Positions 27,497 through 36,370 of a stretch of 64,000 nt of DNA are shown here, one piece after another. Within the stretch, counting starts at the first letter, position 1. Every line of letters starts with the position of its first letter. The DNA lies in assembly GCA_002709695.1 (NCBI GenBank), contig PAQF01000086.1, positions 101,254 to 165,253 on the forward strand. The letters are read 5' to 3'. The position numbers were made by a program, and so were the translations under genes. This stretch comes from Candidatus Poribacteria bacterium (GTDB lineage Bacteria; Poribacteria; WGA-4E; UBA9662). The notes below the pieces were generated by a model. The model was not told where the DNA came from. It did no database searches and was given only the letters and a program-made list of their open reading frames with translations.

Positions 27497-28588
27497 ATGA
27501 ACCAAAGTATAGAAGTTCGTACAGAGAATTTGAGAAAACAATTTGGTGATGTACAGGCAGTCAAGGATGCAAATTTACATATTGCAAAAGGTGAATTCTA
27601 CACTTTTCTTGGACCAAGTGGTTGTGGGAAAACAACGTTACTACGTATGCTGGCTGGCTTTACATCTGCCGATAGTGGATCAATATATTTTGACGATCAG
27701 ATCGTGAATGATATACCACCTTGGAAACGGAATGTGGGTATGGTCTTTCAAAACTATGCTTTGTGGCCACATATGAATGTTTTCGAAAATATTGCTTTCG
27801 GATTACGGGAACGGGGAATAGCCAAATCTGAAATTCAGGGTCGAGTTGAGCGATCTCTGAAGATGGTGAATTTGGAAGGACATGATAAACGTCGTCCTTC
27901 TCAGCTTTCTGGTGGTCAACAACAGCGTGTTGCTTTAGCACGGACACTTGTTACTGAACCTGGCTTGTTACTTTTAGATGAACCATTATCGAATCTTGAT
28001 GCTAAATTGCGTGTCCAAATGCGAGAGGAATTGCTCCGGTTACAACGTGAACTTGGAATAACAACAATCTACGTTACACATGATCAAGAAGAAGCACTTA
28101 TTACTTCCACACGTATTGCTGTAATGTCAGAAGGAGAAATAATTCAGGAAGGTACACCTAGGGAAATTTATGAGTTGCCTTACACGAAGTCTGTCGCTGA
28201 TTTCGTCGGAACTTCCAATTTGTTTTCGGCAAAGATAATTGACGTCAGCCAAGACCTGTTGGTATTATCCTCTGACGAAATAAAAAATCTTCAAGTCGGT
28301 TGGCAAAATTTCTTCAGCCAAGCACCACCGATCGGAAGTCTTGTCGAATTCAATATTAGACCCGAATTAATTAGATTTTCGAAAGAAGATGAAATCATAA
28401 ATCGGATTTTGGGAACGGTGGAATCAACTGCTTATCTTGGTTCACAGATCCAATACGTAGTTGCAATAAGCAAAAGTAAGGTTCTCAAAGTAAACACCTT
28501 GAATTTGAAAACAAACAGGTTTTATGAACTGGGAGAAAGAGTTGAGCTAACATTTTCTCCTCATGACATCGCGTTGTTGCACAATTGA
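27497..28588 (+). CDS. ABC transporter ATP-binding protein, PotA/UgpC-type with TOBE domain
   Basis: 363 residues. Walker A GPSGCGKTTLLRMLAG, Q-loop VFQNYALWPHMNV, signature LSGGQQQRVALARTL, Walker B LLLLDEPLSNLD and H-loop VTHDQEEAL are intact. Residues ~235-360 form a TOBE_2 regulatory domain (FVGTSNLFSAKI, NIRPELIRFS, VESTAYLGSQIQYVV). This subtype powers spermidine, iron, sugar or glycerol-phosphate importers (CUT1/POPT). No matching permease is in the window, so it may serve a transporter encoded elsewhere. It lies 56 nt after oppC. Confidence 0.85.
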   Translation: MNQSIEVRTENLRKQFGDVQAVKDANLHIAKGEFYTFLGPSGCGKTTLLRMLAGFTSADSGSIYFDDQIVNDIPPWKRNVGMVFQNYALWPHMNVFENIAFGLRERGIAKSEIQGRVERSLKMVNLEGHDKRRPSQLSGGQQQRVALARTLVTEPGLLLLDEPLSNLDAKLRVQMREELLRLQRELGITTIYVTHDQEEALITSTRIAVMSEGEIIQEGTPREIYELPYTKSVADFVGTSNLFSAKIIDVSQDLLVLSSDEIKNLQVGWQNFFSQAPPIGSLVEFNIRPELIRFSKEDEIINRILGTVESTAYLGSQIQYVVAISKSKVLKVNTLNLKTNRFYELGERVELTFSPHDIALLHN

Positions 28589-28710
28589 AAATTTATGATG
28601 ACCAGTTTTACGTATCTGCTGGCCTGTTTTGTATTGGAACTTCCAGACCTTACCGAGAATTGGCTTGAGGTGTTTACAATATTATTAGTTTTTAAGAAGG
28701 GAACTGTAGC

Positions 28711-29181
28711 ATGAGATTTTCGCTTGGCACTGGTGGAGCTGTTCTGCGAAATAATCGGTTATTGATGGTTCACCACAATTATGAACCTAGAGTTTGGCGA
28801 ATCCCCGGTGGCTATGTTAAACCTGAAGAAGCTGCTCATGATGCCTGTATTCGTGAGATTTTCGAGGAAACACAAATCCGAACCAAAGTCAATGGATTAT
28901 TGGGTGTACGACACCGGATAAATGAAAAGGATAACTCAACCTACTTGATTTTTCAACTGACACCAATAGATTTCCACAATCCGATTCCTGATCAGCGTGA
29001 AATCGATGATGCAAGATACTTTTCACTATCGGAAATCGAAGAATTTTCCAAAGATCAGATGCCCGAGCTGAATCGACTGGTAGCACGCCGACTATTAAGT
29101 GGAACACCACCCATACTGCTGTCTAATTTCGGAGATGTCAACAATACAAATCAATCCTACGACCTTTATCTTTCCAGTTGA
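28711..29181 (+). CDS. NUDIX hydrolase
   Basis: 156 residues. The NUDIX box is GGYVKPEEAAHDACIREIF followed by EETQI, matching G-x5-E-x7-REU-x-EE-x-G-U except that the last Gly is Gln. The Mg2+-binding E residues of REIFEE are kept. It begins MRFSLGTGGAVLRNNRLLMV, as in NUDIX proteins acting on nucleotide sugars or ADP-ribose-like diphosphates. The substrate cannot be assigned. AAGAAGGGAA lies upstream of the ATG. It is monocistronic and convergent with the phosphotransferase gene. Confidence 0.85.
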   Translation: MRFSLGTGGAVLRNNRLLMVHHNYEPRVWRIPGGYVKPEEAAHDACIREIFEETQIRTKVNGLLGVRHRINEKDNSTYLIFQLTPIDFHNPIPDQREIDDARYFSLSEIEEFSKDQMPELNRLVARRLLSGTPPILLSNFGDVNNTNQSYDLYLSS

Positions 29182-29189
29182 GTGTTACC

Positions 29190-29804
29190 TCACAATTTTA
29201 TCGTTGCCCAAATTAGCCGCTGACAGATTGTTAGACCCACCAGTATACTCATGATGGAAAACAAGATAGCCATGTGCTCAGGCATTATAAAAAATAGTGA
29301 GTACATCAGAATCGTTTCCGTACCTCCAACTAACCCTGTAGGCATAATTATCGTTGTGTCTTCTCTGCTTGTTTTTGATCCTTGTTTTTGCTTTTCTAAA
29401 ATTGCGGATAGGTACATCCATGAAGCTGCGTTAACGTAGAAGGTGGAAATCATCAAGGTCAAACAAAAGTATCTTTCTACAGTTGGTGAACTAACGACCA
29501 AACTAATGGGAATGGCTGCATAGGTGATAAAGTCAAATAGGATATCGATATATCCTCCCAGATCTGTCTGGCGTTGGTGAATTCGGGCGATGGCTCCATC
29601 CAACCCATCAAAAAACCGGTTTAGAACCCAGAATATCAGGGCAGTAAGATAGAGCTTTTGCAGAACAAAACCGACAGTCAGTCCACCCAGTATCAAACTG
29701 AACATAGTAATCAGGTTTGGTGGAATATCCAACATTTTTGCTAATGAAACAAATAGACGATCTTTTATTTGCCGGAATAAAGCATCAAACATGAGGTTTA
29801 TCAC
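29190..29804 (-). CDS. CDP-alcohol phosphatidyltransferase
   Basis: 204 residues, with five or six membrane helices. The signature DG-x2-AR-x8-G-x3-D-x3-D is present in GLDGAIARIHQRQTDLGG and the following YIDILFD. These aspartates bind CDP-diacylglycerol and the metal. The enzyme joins a phosphatidyl group to an alcohol such as glycerol-3-phosphate, inositol phosphate or serine in the inner membrane; the acceptor cannot be told. It is convergent with the NUDIX gene (8-nt gap) and divergent from the cytochrome gene. Confidence 0.85.
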   Translation of the reverse strand: MINLMFDALFRQIKDRLFVSLAKMLDIPPNLITMFSLILGGLTVGFVLQKLYLTALIFWVLNRFFDGLDGAIARIHQRQTDLGGYIDILFDFITYAAIPISLVVSSPTVERYFCLTLMISTFYVNAASWMYLSAILEKQKQGSKTSREDTTIIMPTGLVGGTETILMYSLFFIMPEHMAILFSIMSILVGLTICQRLIWATIKL

Positions 29805-29820
29805 ACTGTTTTACTTTTAT

Positions 29821-29844
29821 AGAACAGGTTCTGTTCTGTATAAT
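29821..29844 (+). promoter_or_regulatory. TATAAT promoter with palindromic operator in its spacer
   Basis: AGAACAG-GTT-CTGTTCT (29821-29837) is a perfect 7-bp inverted repeat ending one base before the -10 TATAAT (29839-29844). The -35 region is weak (TTTATA near 29816). The layout suggests a repressor or activator site controlling the cytochrome gene, with transcription starting near 29851. Confidence 0.5.
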
Positions 29845-29896
29845 ATTATGGTGTTTTTGTCTAATACGATACTTGAGATTTTTCAGGAGAATTTTC

Positions 29897-30658
29897 ATGC
29901 GTCAATTGTTGTTTTGGGGGCTTATACTTTTTCTAACTTTTTTTGAGACATCGGCTAAATCGGAAATCTCTCCGCAAGCAAAGTTGGGACGCGAACTGTT
30001 TTATGATCCATCTTTTGGAGGAACCATAGATTCAAATAAAGCCAGCGGTATGTCATGTGCAACTTGTCACGCAGATTTTGACGAAAAAGAAGAACCCGAT
30101 GGACAAATTCGTACGGGGCACAGTATTATTGGGGTGCGGGATCGGGGGAAATCCCAATGGGCAAAGGTTACATCTGATATGTTTGAAAGAGCCGCGGGTG
30201 GTGCGGGATTCTGCTATCAGCGTTTTCTACAACGAATTCCAGAAAGAAAAATTGACCCCTCTGCTATCCCCGAAGCTCAAGCCGAAGCTCTAATGGCCTA
30301 CTTCGATTATATGTCAGTTGGCAAGAAATCGCCAGAAGTAAAATTGCAAGGTATTAGTAAGGACGCATCAAAAATAGCTGCCGACCGAATACTTAAAATT
30401 AATGGCAAGGCGAAAAATGGATGGAAATTCTATGCTAGAGCTTGTGCAAACTGCCACGCTAAGCCGAAAAAAGGTGGTATTGGCCCCCAAATGGTTAAAT
30501 CTCGCCCACCAGCTAACTTACAGAAAAGATTGCATAAGATTGCATCTTATGTTCGAGCGGGAGGATATACAATGCCAGCTATGGGTAAAGAAAAGTTATC
30601 TGATCAAGCTTTGGCAGACATTCTTGCGTTTATTAGTAGCTTAAATAAAAGACAATGA
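29897..30658 (+). CDS. Periplasmic di-haem cytochrome c
   Basis: 253 residues from ATG 29897, chosen because AGGAGA lies 6 nt upstream and it opens a signal peptide (MRQLLFWGLILFLTFFETSA). There are two CxxCH haem sites, C54-ATC-H58 and C183-ANC-H187. The first lies in a LGRELFYDPSF context like the N-terminal domain of MauG/cytochrome c peroxidases. The second domain is a class I cytochrome c with a Met ligand in YTMPAMG (M226 or M229). It is probably an electron carrier in the periplasm. The length is too short for a full di-haem peroxidase, so a peroxidase-derived carrier is more likely. Confidence 0.82.
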   Translation: MRQLLFWGLILFLTFFETSAKSEISPQAKLGRELFYDPSFGGTIDSNKASGMSCATCHADFDEKEEPDGQIRTGHSIIGVRDRGKSQWAKVTSDMFERAAGGAGFCYQRFLQRIPERKIDPSAIPEAQAEALMAYFDYMSVGKKSPEVKLQGISKDASKIAADRILKINGKAKNGWKFYARACANCHAKPKKGGIGPQMVKSRPPANLQKRLHKIASYVRAGGYTMPAMGKEKLSDQALADILAFISSLNKRQ

Positions 30659-30768
30659 CCTCCCCCAATTGTGCTGTTGATTTTGTGTTTGAATCAGGCA
30701 TATACTATGATAGCAATTCTTTCTGTCTTTCATATCTCTCAGCTATAGAAAACTAGGAGTGCTTTTCG

Positions 30769-31572
30769 TTGCTTAAAAAGTTTGATACGCCCTCAAAAAT
30801 TATTTCGAATGAGCAGATTGCAACCAATCACTTTCTGCTACGTTGCAAATGTCCGAAGATTGCAGCCCAGTCGAAACCAGGGCAGTTCATCCATGTGTTA
30901 ATTGATGAAGGCTCGAATTTGCTATTGCGGCGTCCATTCACGATTTATAGTGTTAAAGACGATGAGATTTCTATGCTTTATCAAATTATTGGAAAAGGGA
31001 CTAAAATTTTATCAACTTGTCAACAGGGCCAGCAGATCAACGTCCTAGGGCCTCTAGGGAACTGTTTTGATCTTTCGATTGAACCTGACCCGGCAATTGT
31101 TGTCGGTGGTGGGGCGGGAATTGCTTCTCTTATGCTACTAGCAACTGCGCTTCGGGTAAATGGAATTAGATTGATTGCTATGATTGGTTCGATGAGTAGT
31201 GATCGTCTTTTGAGTGTTAAAGATCTAGAAGAAATAGGTGCTGAGATACATATTACAACAGATGACGGCAGCTTTGGTAATCAGGGGTTTGTCACCGACT
31301 CTCTTTTAGCAGTTTTAGAAAAACCTACCAAAAATGGGCTTCGAAATCCGATCATCTTCACGTGTGGCCCCAGTGGCATGCTTCAAGCGGTGACGGAAAT
31401 TGTAGTTGATCATGAAATACCTTGTCAGGTTGCAATGGAAAATGAGATGGGGTGTGCCTTGGGTGTCTGTTTAGGATGTGTCTGTAAAGTACGTTTGCCA
31501 AATGCAGGTTTTGAGTTTCAGCGCGTCTGTTCTGAAGGACCTGTTTTTAATGCGGAAGACATCATCTGGTAA
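30769..31572 (+). CDS. pyrK: Dihydroorotate dehydrogenase electron-transfer subunit-like protein (PyrK family)
   Basis: 267 residues, TTG start with CTAGGAG upstream. It has an FAD-binding domain (RRPFTIYSV), an NAD-binding domain (IVVGGGAGIASLMLLA) and a C-terminal [2Fe-2S] site with Cys in EMGCALGVCLGCVCKV and the later RVCSEGPVF. PyrK passes electrons from the FMN of PyrD1B to NAD+ in pyrimidine synthesis. No pyrD is adjacent, so the partner could be encoded elsewhere, or the protein may serve another oxidoreductase. It ends 3 nt before the TPR lipoprotein gene. Confidence 0.85.
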   Translation: MLKKFDTPSKIISNEQIATNHFLLRCKCPKIAAQSKPGQFIHVLIDEGSNLLLRRPFTIYSVKDDEISMLYQIIGKGTKILSTCQQGQQINVLGPLGNCFDLSIEPDPAIVVGGGAGIASLMLLATALRVNGIRLIAMIGSMSSDRLLSVKDLEEIGAEIHITTDDGSFGNQGFVTDSLLAVLEKPTKNGLRNPIIFTCGPSGMLQAVTEIVVDHEIPCQVAMENEMGCALGVCLGCVCKVRLPNAGFEFQRVCSEGPVFNAEDIIW

Positions 31573-31575
31573 TTC

Positions 31576-32907
31576 ATGAAGCGATTGTTATTTTCTACCC
31601 TTACATTGTGTCTTTTTGTTACATCCGGATGTGATCCGTTACAATCCCCTCAGGAATTAATCAATGCAGGTCAGTTACAGGATGCTGCTTCCTTGTTAGA
31701 AAAAATTGTCCAAGCCAAACCTGAAAATGTGAAAGCCCGAGTGTTACTTAGTGATATCTATGACCAGTTAGGGCAATACAACCAATCAGTTAATCAACTT
31801 CGGGAAGCGATTGTTATTCTTCCTGCGCAGCCAGAAGACCAAGCTGTTCTGCGAATTAAGTTAGCCAAACTCTATCTCAAAAATAGCGATCGAAAAAAAG
31901 CATTCAGTCAACTTCGATTAACGTTACAGTCGACTTCAGATCATGACATTATTAGTCAAGTAGCAGGCTTGATCACAGATCGATACCAAGTTACAAAACT
32001 AACCGAGGGAGATTCAGACAATTACTCCCCAAATTTTTCGCCCGACGGTAAGCAGATTACCTTTTCTTCTTACAGGACTGATAGTAGTGAGGTTTATATT
32101 ATGGATCTAAATGGCAGGATTCGGCAACGTGTCACTTTTACGACTGATTTCAACGAGCTGGCTCCTGTATTTCTGTATGACAATAAGTATATCCTCTACA
32201 TTAGAGAACCCAAAACCTCTCGCCAGATTACAATTACTTTGCAGGGAAGCGGCTCATCTCGAATTTATGCAGGTCTGAGTATTTCGCATATCTTCAGCAA
32301 GAAAATTCAGGAGCTTTTACCCATTGGACATGGTGTGCGCGCACCTAGTATTTCACCTGATCGAAAGCGGGTTCTTTATGAAATTAAAAGTGGAGATAAC
32401 CTTGAATTATACGAGATTGATCTTACCAATGTGAATCTTGGCAACATCAATCCGAAGGCTGTATCAGCGAGACAAATTACTAAAAACACAACTGATGACG
32501 GAAGTCCTGCGTTTTACCCCGATCAGAAAAAGATTGTTTTTAGCTCCTCACGCCAAGAACAACCACATCAGATCTACACCACCGACATAAATGGTACTGA
32601 TGAAACCCATTTAAATGCGAATCCATATGACTGTTACAGTCCTATCGTTTCACCGGATGGCAAACAAATTGTTTTTGTTTCCGCTCGGTATGGCGATATC
32701 GAAATATATTCGATGAATGTTGATGGAACAAATGATCATCAAATTACCAATGGTATTGGAGCGTCGATCCAACCCGCATTTTCGCCTGATGGGTCTAAGA
32801 TTGCTTTTGTTTCTGATAGAAGCGACTCTTTTCAAGTTTATCTCATGCACTTGGATCAGCCAATTGGAAAATCAGAGTTGCTGCAATATCTGGCTTCGCG
32901 TCAATAA
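31576..32907 (+). CDS. Lipoprotein with TPR and TolB-like (PD40) beta-propeller
   Basis: 443 residues. The signal peptide MKRLLFSTLTLCLFVTSGC has its lipobox Cys at 19. TPR-like helices at about 25-125 (ARVLLSDIYDQLGQYNQSV, KLYLKNSDRKKAFSQLRL) are followed by PD40/TolB-type blades: YSPNFSPDGKQITFSSYR, GSPAFYPDQKKIVFSSSR, YSPIVSPDGKQIVFVSAR and QPAFSPDGSKIAFVSDR. Such proteins act as periplasmic scaffolds; true TolB belongs to the Tol-Pal system, but no tol/pal genes are here. It may sense or bind envelope components (inference). Confidence 0.8.
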   Translation: MKRLLFSTLTLCLFVTSGCDPLQSPQELINAGQLQDAASLLEKIVQAKPENVKARVLLSDIYDQLGQYNQSVNQLREAIVILPAQPEDQAVLRIKLAKLYLKNSDRKKAFSQLRLTLQSTSDHDIISQVAGLITDRYQVTKLTEGDSDNYSPNFSPDGKQITFSSYRTDSSEVYIMDLNGRIRQRVTFTTDFNELAPVFLYDNKYILYIREPKTSRQITITLQGSGSSRIYAGLSISHIFSKKIQELLPIGHGVRAPSISPDRKRVLYEIKSGDNLELYEIDLTNVNLGNINPKAVSARQITKNTTDDGSPAFYPDQKKIVFSSSRQEQPHQIYTTDINGTDETHLNANPYDCYSPIVSPDGKQIVFVSARYGDIEIYSMNVDGTNDHQITNGIGASIQPAFSPDGSKIAFVSDRSDSFQVYLMHLDQPIGKSELLQYLASRQ

Positions 32908-33182
32908 ATGGTGATAAGATCATCACTTTTACCTTAAGTTTTTCGCCAATTCCCCTTATTTTCCCAGTTGGATTTTATCAATATTTTAACTAGGTATCTA
33001 TGATAGAAGTAGGAGTGGAGCCCATACAATGGTTAATTATTTAGAATTTAGCAGTTGTCGTTGGCAAAAGTTGTTTTCACAGCAGGTCTAACAATAGCCA
33101 ATATGATAAAATTTATGATAGAATTGACCCGAGGCTATCTAACCAGTATTGGAGTAACCTCTAAAACTTGTAAGGAGACATG

Positions 33183-34772
33183 ATGAGAGCTGTCGATAAG
33201 AATAATGGATATGAGTGTGCGATTCAGCCTGAGGCCGACCTGAGTTTTGCCGATCTAGTGGGGGCCGAGTTAGTGGGGGCTGAATTGCATGGTGCAGACT
33301 TGAGAGCAGCTGACCTGAGTTTTGCCGATTTGAGAGGAGCAGACTTAAGTCATGCCGACTTAGAGGGAACTAACTTGATGGCAGTAGATTTGACTGAAGC
33401 AGGTAGAGAAGCCAACTTGATTAGAGCTGTTTTGCGGGGCGTGGATTTGAGAGGAGCGGACATCAAAAAAGCAGACTTGAGAGGTACCGATTTGAGATGG
33501 GCAGACCTGAGAGGTGCCAACTTGAGCGGTGCTAACTTGAGTTTATCCGACCTGAGCAATGCCAAGTTGAATGATGCCAATTTCGGCGAAGCTAAGTTTG
33601 TTAGATCTAGGTTAGATTATGTAGACTTGAGTGGCGCCGATCTGAGCGATGTAAACTTAAGTAGTGCTAACTTTTGTGATGCTCAGTTAAGCAAAGTAGT
33701 GTTGAAGGGGCAAAATTTAAGCGGTGCTGATTTTAGTAATGCTGATTTGAGACACGCGGACTTGAGAGAGACTTATTTAAATAATACCAATTTGAGGAAT
33801 GTCGACTTGAGAGGGGCAGACTTGAGAGGGGCAGACTTACGTGGTGCCGACTTGAGAGGTGCTAACTTGAGTAATCAGGTTCTAATGGAAGCCGATTTGA
33901 GTGGTACAGACTTGAGAGATGCTAACTTGCATGACGTTGATCTTCAGGGAGCTGATTTGAGTGAATCCAACTTGGAAGATGTGGATTTAAGGAAAACCAA
34001 CTTGGGTAGAGTCAACTTGACGTTAGCTAACCTGAAAGGAGCTAATCTGAGTTTTATTGATTTGAGGGGGGTCGATTTGAGTAAGGCCGACTTGAGAGGG
34101 ACCAGTTTAGATAATACCAATCTGAGTTATATCAACTTAAAGCTGGCTTTGTATACTGATGGGACTTCGTTCCCTGCGGAGTTTAGTCCTGATGATTCGA
34201 AAATGATTAGGATCGGTCCCGAAGCCGATTTGAGAGGGGTCGATTTAAGCAGTACTTCCTTGAACGATATGGATTTAAGGGGAGCTGACCTGAGTGGAGC
34301 TAACCTACGTGATGCAAATTTGAGTGGGGTGGACTTAAGAGGAGCTGATTTGAGTGATGTGGACTTAAGAGGTGCTAACTTGAGAGTCGCGGACTTGAGA
34401 GAATCTAACTTGAGTGGAACTAACTTGAGTGGGGCAGACTTAAGAAGATCCAGTTTGAGCGACCCGAATTTGACAGATGCATTTTGGGACGATGATACTT
34501 CCTTTCCAGGCGAAAAATCTGGCCTTGGAAGATTCTACTTTGAGCAAGGTGAATATGAGTCAGCTTTATCTGAGTTTCAGAAAGTACTGAAATTTTATCC
34601 AGAAGATTCAAGAGCATTGTACAACCTAGGATTAACTTACTTTGAACTAGGAAGATACGAGTTAGCCATAACTGAGTTCAGGAAGACGATTGAATTCGAC
34701 CCTCAGAATGGCGATGCAACGAAAAGTCTGCACGAAGCAGAAACCCGGCATAAGTCTGAATCACTAAACTAA
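33183..34772 (+). CDS. Pentapeptide-repeat protein with C-terminal TPR
   Basis: About 529 residues. AAGGAG at 33172-33177 is 5 nt from ATG 33183 and only 2 nt from ATG 33180, so the second is preferred. Residues ~20-440 are almost entirely A(D/N)LXX pentapeptides (LRGADLRGADLRGADLRGAN), which form a right-handed quadrilateral beta-helix. A non-repeat bridge (LYTDGTSFPAEFSPDDSKM) splits the array into about 65 and 20 repeats. Two TPRs follow (ALYNLGLTYFELGRYELAI). No signal peptide is seen, so it is probably a cytoplasmic scaffold; some relatives mimic DNA to protect gyrase, but that is not implied here. The repeat tract contains near-identical 15-nt DNA units. Confidence 0.8.
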   Translation: MRAVDKNNGYECAIQPEADLSFADLVGAELVGAELHGADLRAADLSFADLRGADLSHADLEGTNLMAVDLTEAGREANLIRAVLRGVDLRGADIKKADLRGTDLRWADLRGANLSGANLSLSDLSNAKLNDANFGEAKFVRSRLDYVDLSGADLSDVNLSSANFCDAQLSKVVLKGQNLSGADFSNADLRHADLRETYLNNTNLRNVDLRGADLRGADLRGADLRGANLSNQVLMEADLSGTDLRDANLHDVDLQGADLSESNLEDVDLRKTNLGRVNLTLANLKGANLSFIDLRGVDLSKADLRGTSLDNTNLSYINLKLALYTDGTSFPAEFSPDDSKMIRIGPEADLRGVDLSSTSLNDMDLRGADLSGANLRDANLSGVDLRGADLSDVDLRGANLRVADLRESNLSGTNLSGADLRRSSLSDPNLTDAFWDDDTSFPGEKSGLGRFYFEQGEYESALSEFQKVLKFYPEDSRALYNLGLTYFELGRYELAITEFRKTIEFDPQNGDATKSLHEAETRHKSESLN

Positions 34773-34846
34773 TATTCCTATATTACCAGCCAATTGAACT
34801 CGCAAAATTGGGAGTTAGTAAGCTGATATCTGCTTTGATATTTCTT

Positions 34847-36316
34847 TTAAACTTGATCTAATAGTTTCTGTCGTTTTTCTTGGAATTCCTCTTCGGAAAT
34901 GAGGCCGCGTTCTTTCAGGTCAGCTAATTTTTCGATTCGTTCAGGTGCACTACTCTGCGCAAGAACGTTGGTAATCCCAGGTTCTTCATCGCCAGCTCCA
35001 CCACCGAACAATCCTTCCATCATTGCGTTTCCAACAATATTCATCAACAAACCAAACAATGCCAGACCACAAAGTCCTGTGGCCGCAGCAATTATTTTAC
35101 CTGCGGGTGTAATTGGCGACACATCACCGTAACCAACGGTTGTCATAGTCACAATTCCCCACCACATGGCGTCTGGAATATGACGAAAATCCTCAGGCTG
35201 TGCTTTGGATTCTGCATAGAACATTAATGTGCTAGCCATTGTCAAAATAGAAAACATAGTGATGAAATAGATCTGAAGATCCATCTTTAGGGTACTCTTA
35301 TCTTGATCACCATCTATACTTGCACTATCCGCTACAACTTTGGCTAGTTTAAGCAGTCGCATCAATCTTAGGAACCGAAGAATTCGCATTACCCGTACGA
35401 TCTTTAACCCGGAAATATTTATGAACTTGATCAACGAAGGTGCAATAGCGAAAAAGTCAACAAGTCCCCATCCACCCAAGACGTATTTACGAATAGGTCT
35501 GGTGACGTAAACATTTCCAAAATACTCAATCAAAAATATGATCAGCGTCAATATTTCCGTATACTCCAAAATTTGATATTCCAGCTCAAAACGTTCAAAA
35601 CGCTGGCTGGTGTCCCGAAAGAAGCTCATGTGCCCAAGCTGCTTCTGAATATTATCAAAATCGTTCTCAGCGTCGGAGAACTCAGTTATATATTCTTCGT
35701 GTTGAGGGGTTGCTGCATCATCCTGAGCTAATTCAGTGAAGTAGATAGAAAATTTCCTGAATTCAGAAAGGGCAGTGTCACCTTCATCATAAAGCTCGGC
35801 ATACAAGCCATCGCTTGACACATATCTTACTTTTCTTAGGAAACGTTCATCTTCACTCGCCTCAACTCGTTTAATCAAATCAACTACGCGTGATTTAGCG
35901 CTAATTTTTTCATTAGCTAGAGTTTGTTCTAGAGTTTGTTGAGACCAATAGGCGTAGAATTTTCTGAAATTTTTATACTTTTCATCTTCAGCATCACTGC
36001 TTTTCTCAGCATCTGTAAGTACAGACTTAAAGACATTTTCGTATCTTCCATCGCTTTCTTGACCACGAATGTCATCCATGATTTCACGCATATTTTCACG
36101 AATATCTGTGATTCGGGTTTCTATTTCACTCTTTGCTCTAATAACATTGTTTTCTAACACTGTCTCGTAAACAATCATCCCGATCGAAATAAAGATGATG
36201 ACGGCCACGAAATTGCTAATATGCATATAGAGTTTTTGTTGTGGGTCAGCGAAAGCTCGATGCATGAGGAGAGCGAAGCCCGTTTTGGGGGCATTAGCAG
36301 TTTCCTGATCATTCAT
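34847..36316 (-). CDS. Voltage-gated K+ channel-like protein with long S1-S2 segment and SHOCT tail
   Basis: 489 residues. S1 is at about 33-52. Residues ~53-250 are a mostly charged, helical segment between S1 and S2, far longer than in usual Kv channels. S2 (253-272) and S3 (285-300) follow. S4 carries six basic residues at every third position (R308, R311, R314, R317, R320, K323). Then come S5, the selectivity filter TVGYGD (393-398) and S6. The tail at about 459-489 (IEKLADLKERGLISEEEFQE) is a SHOCT domain. It should form a tetrameric K+ channel in the inner membrane. The long S1-S2 region may be an extracytoplasmic sensor. AAAGGAG lies 11 nt before the ATG, and a consensus promoter precedes it. 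Confidence 0.85.
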   Translation of the reverse strand: MNDQETANAPKTGFALLMHRAFADPQQKLYMHISNFVAVIIFISIGMIVYETVLENNVIRAKSEIETRITDIRENMREIMDDIRGQESDGRYENVFKSVLTDAEKSSDAEDEKYKNFRKFYAYWSQQTLEQTLANEKISAKSRVVDLIKRVEASEDERFLRKVRYVSSDGLYAELYDEGDTALSEFRKFSIYFTELAQDDAATPQHEEYITEFSDAENDFDNIQKQLGHMSFFRDTSQRFERFELEYQILEYTEILTLIIFLIEYFGNVYVTRPIRKYVLGGWGLVDFFAIAPSLIKFINISGLKIVRVMRILRFLRLMRLLKLAKVVADSASIDGDQDKSTLKMDLQIYFITMFSILTMASTLMFYAESKAQPEDFRHIPDAMWWGIVTMTTVGYGDVSPITPAGKIIAAATGLCGLALFGLLMNIVGNAMMEGLFGGGAGDEEPGITNVLAQSSAPERIEKLADLKERGLISEEEFQEKRQKLLDQV

Positions 36317-36342
36317 AGGGGCAAATTCTCCTTTGATTCATT

Positions 36343-36370
36343 AGGATACGACGCTGTTATATGTTGTCAA
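36343..36370 (-). promoter_or_regulatory. Sigma-70-like promoter of the K+ channel gene
   Basis: On the minus strand: -35 TTGACA (36365-36370), 16-nt spacer, -10 TATCCT (36343-36348). The predicted transcript starts near 36336 and keeps the AAAGGAG ribosome site at 36328-36334. Confidence 0.5.

Noticed and set aside
29821..29837. LexA (SOS) box at AGAACAG-GTT-CTGTTCT
   Set aside because: It does not match GAAC-N4-GTTC, GTTC-N7-GTTC or CTGT-N8-ACAG spacing, and the controlled gene is a cytochrome. Kept only as a generic operator.
33240..34470. CRISPR-like or satellite repeat array
   Set aside because: The short periodic repeats are 15-nt codon-phase units of A(D/N)LXX pentapeptides inside a coding gene, with no spacers.
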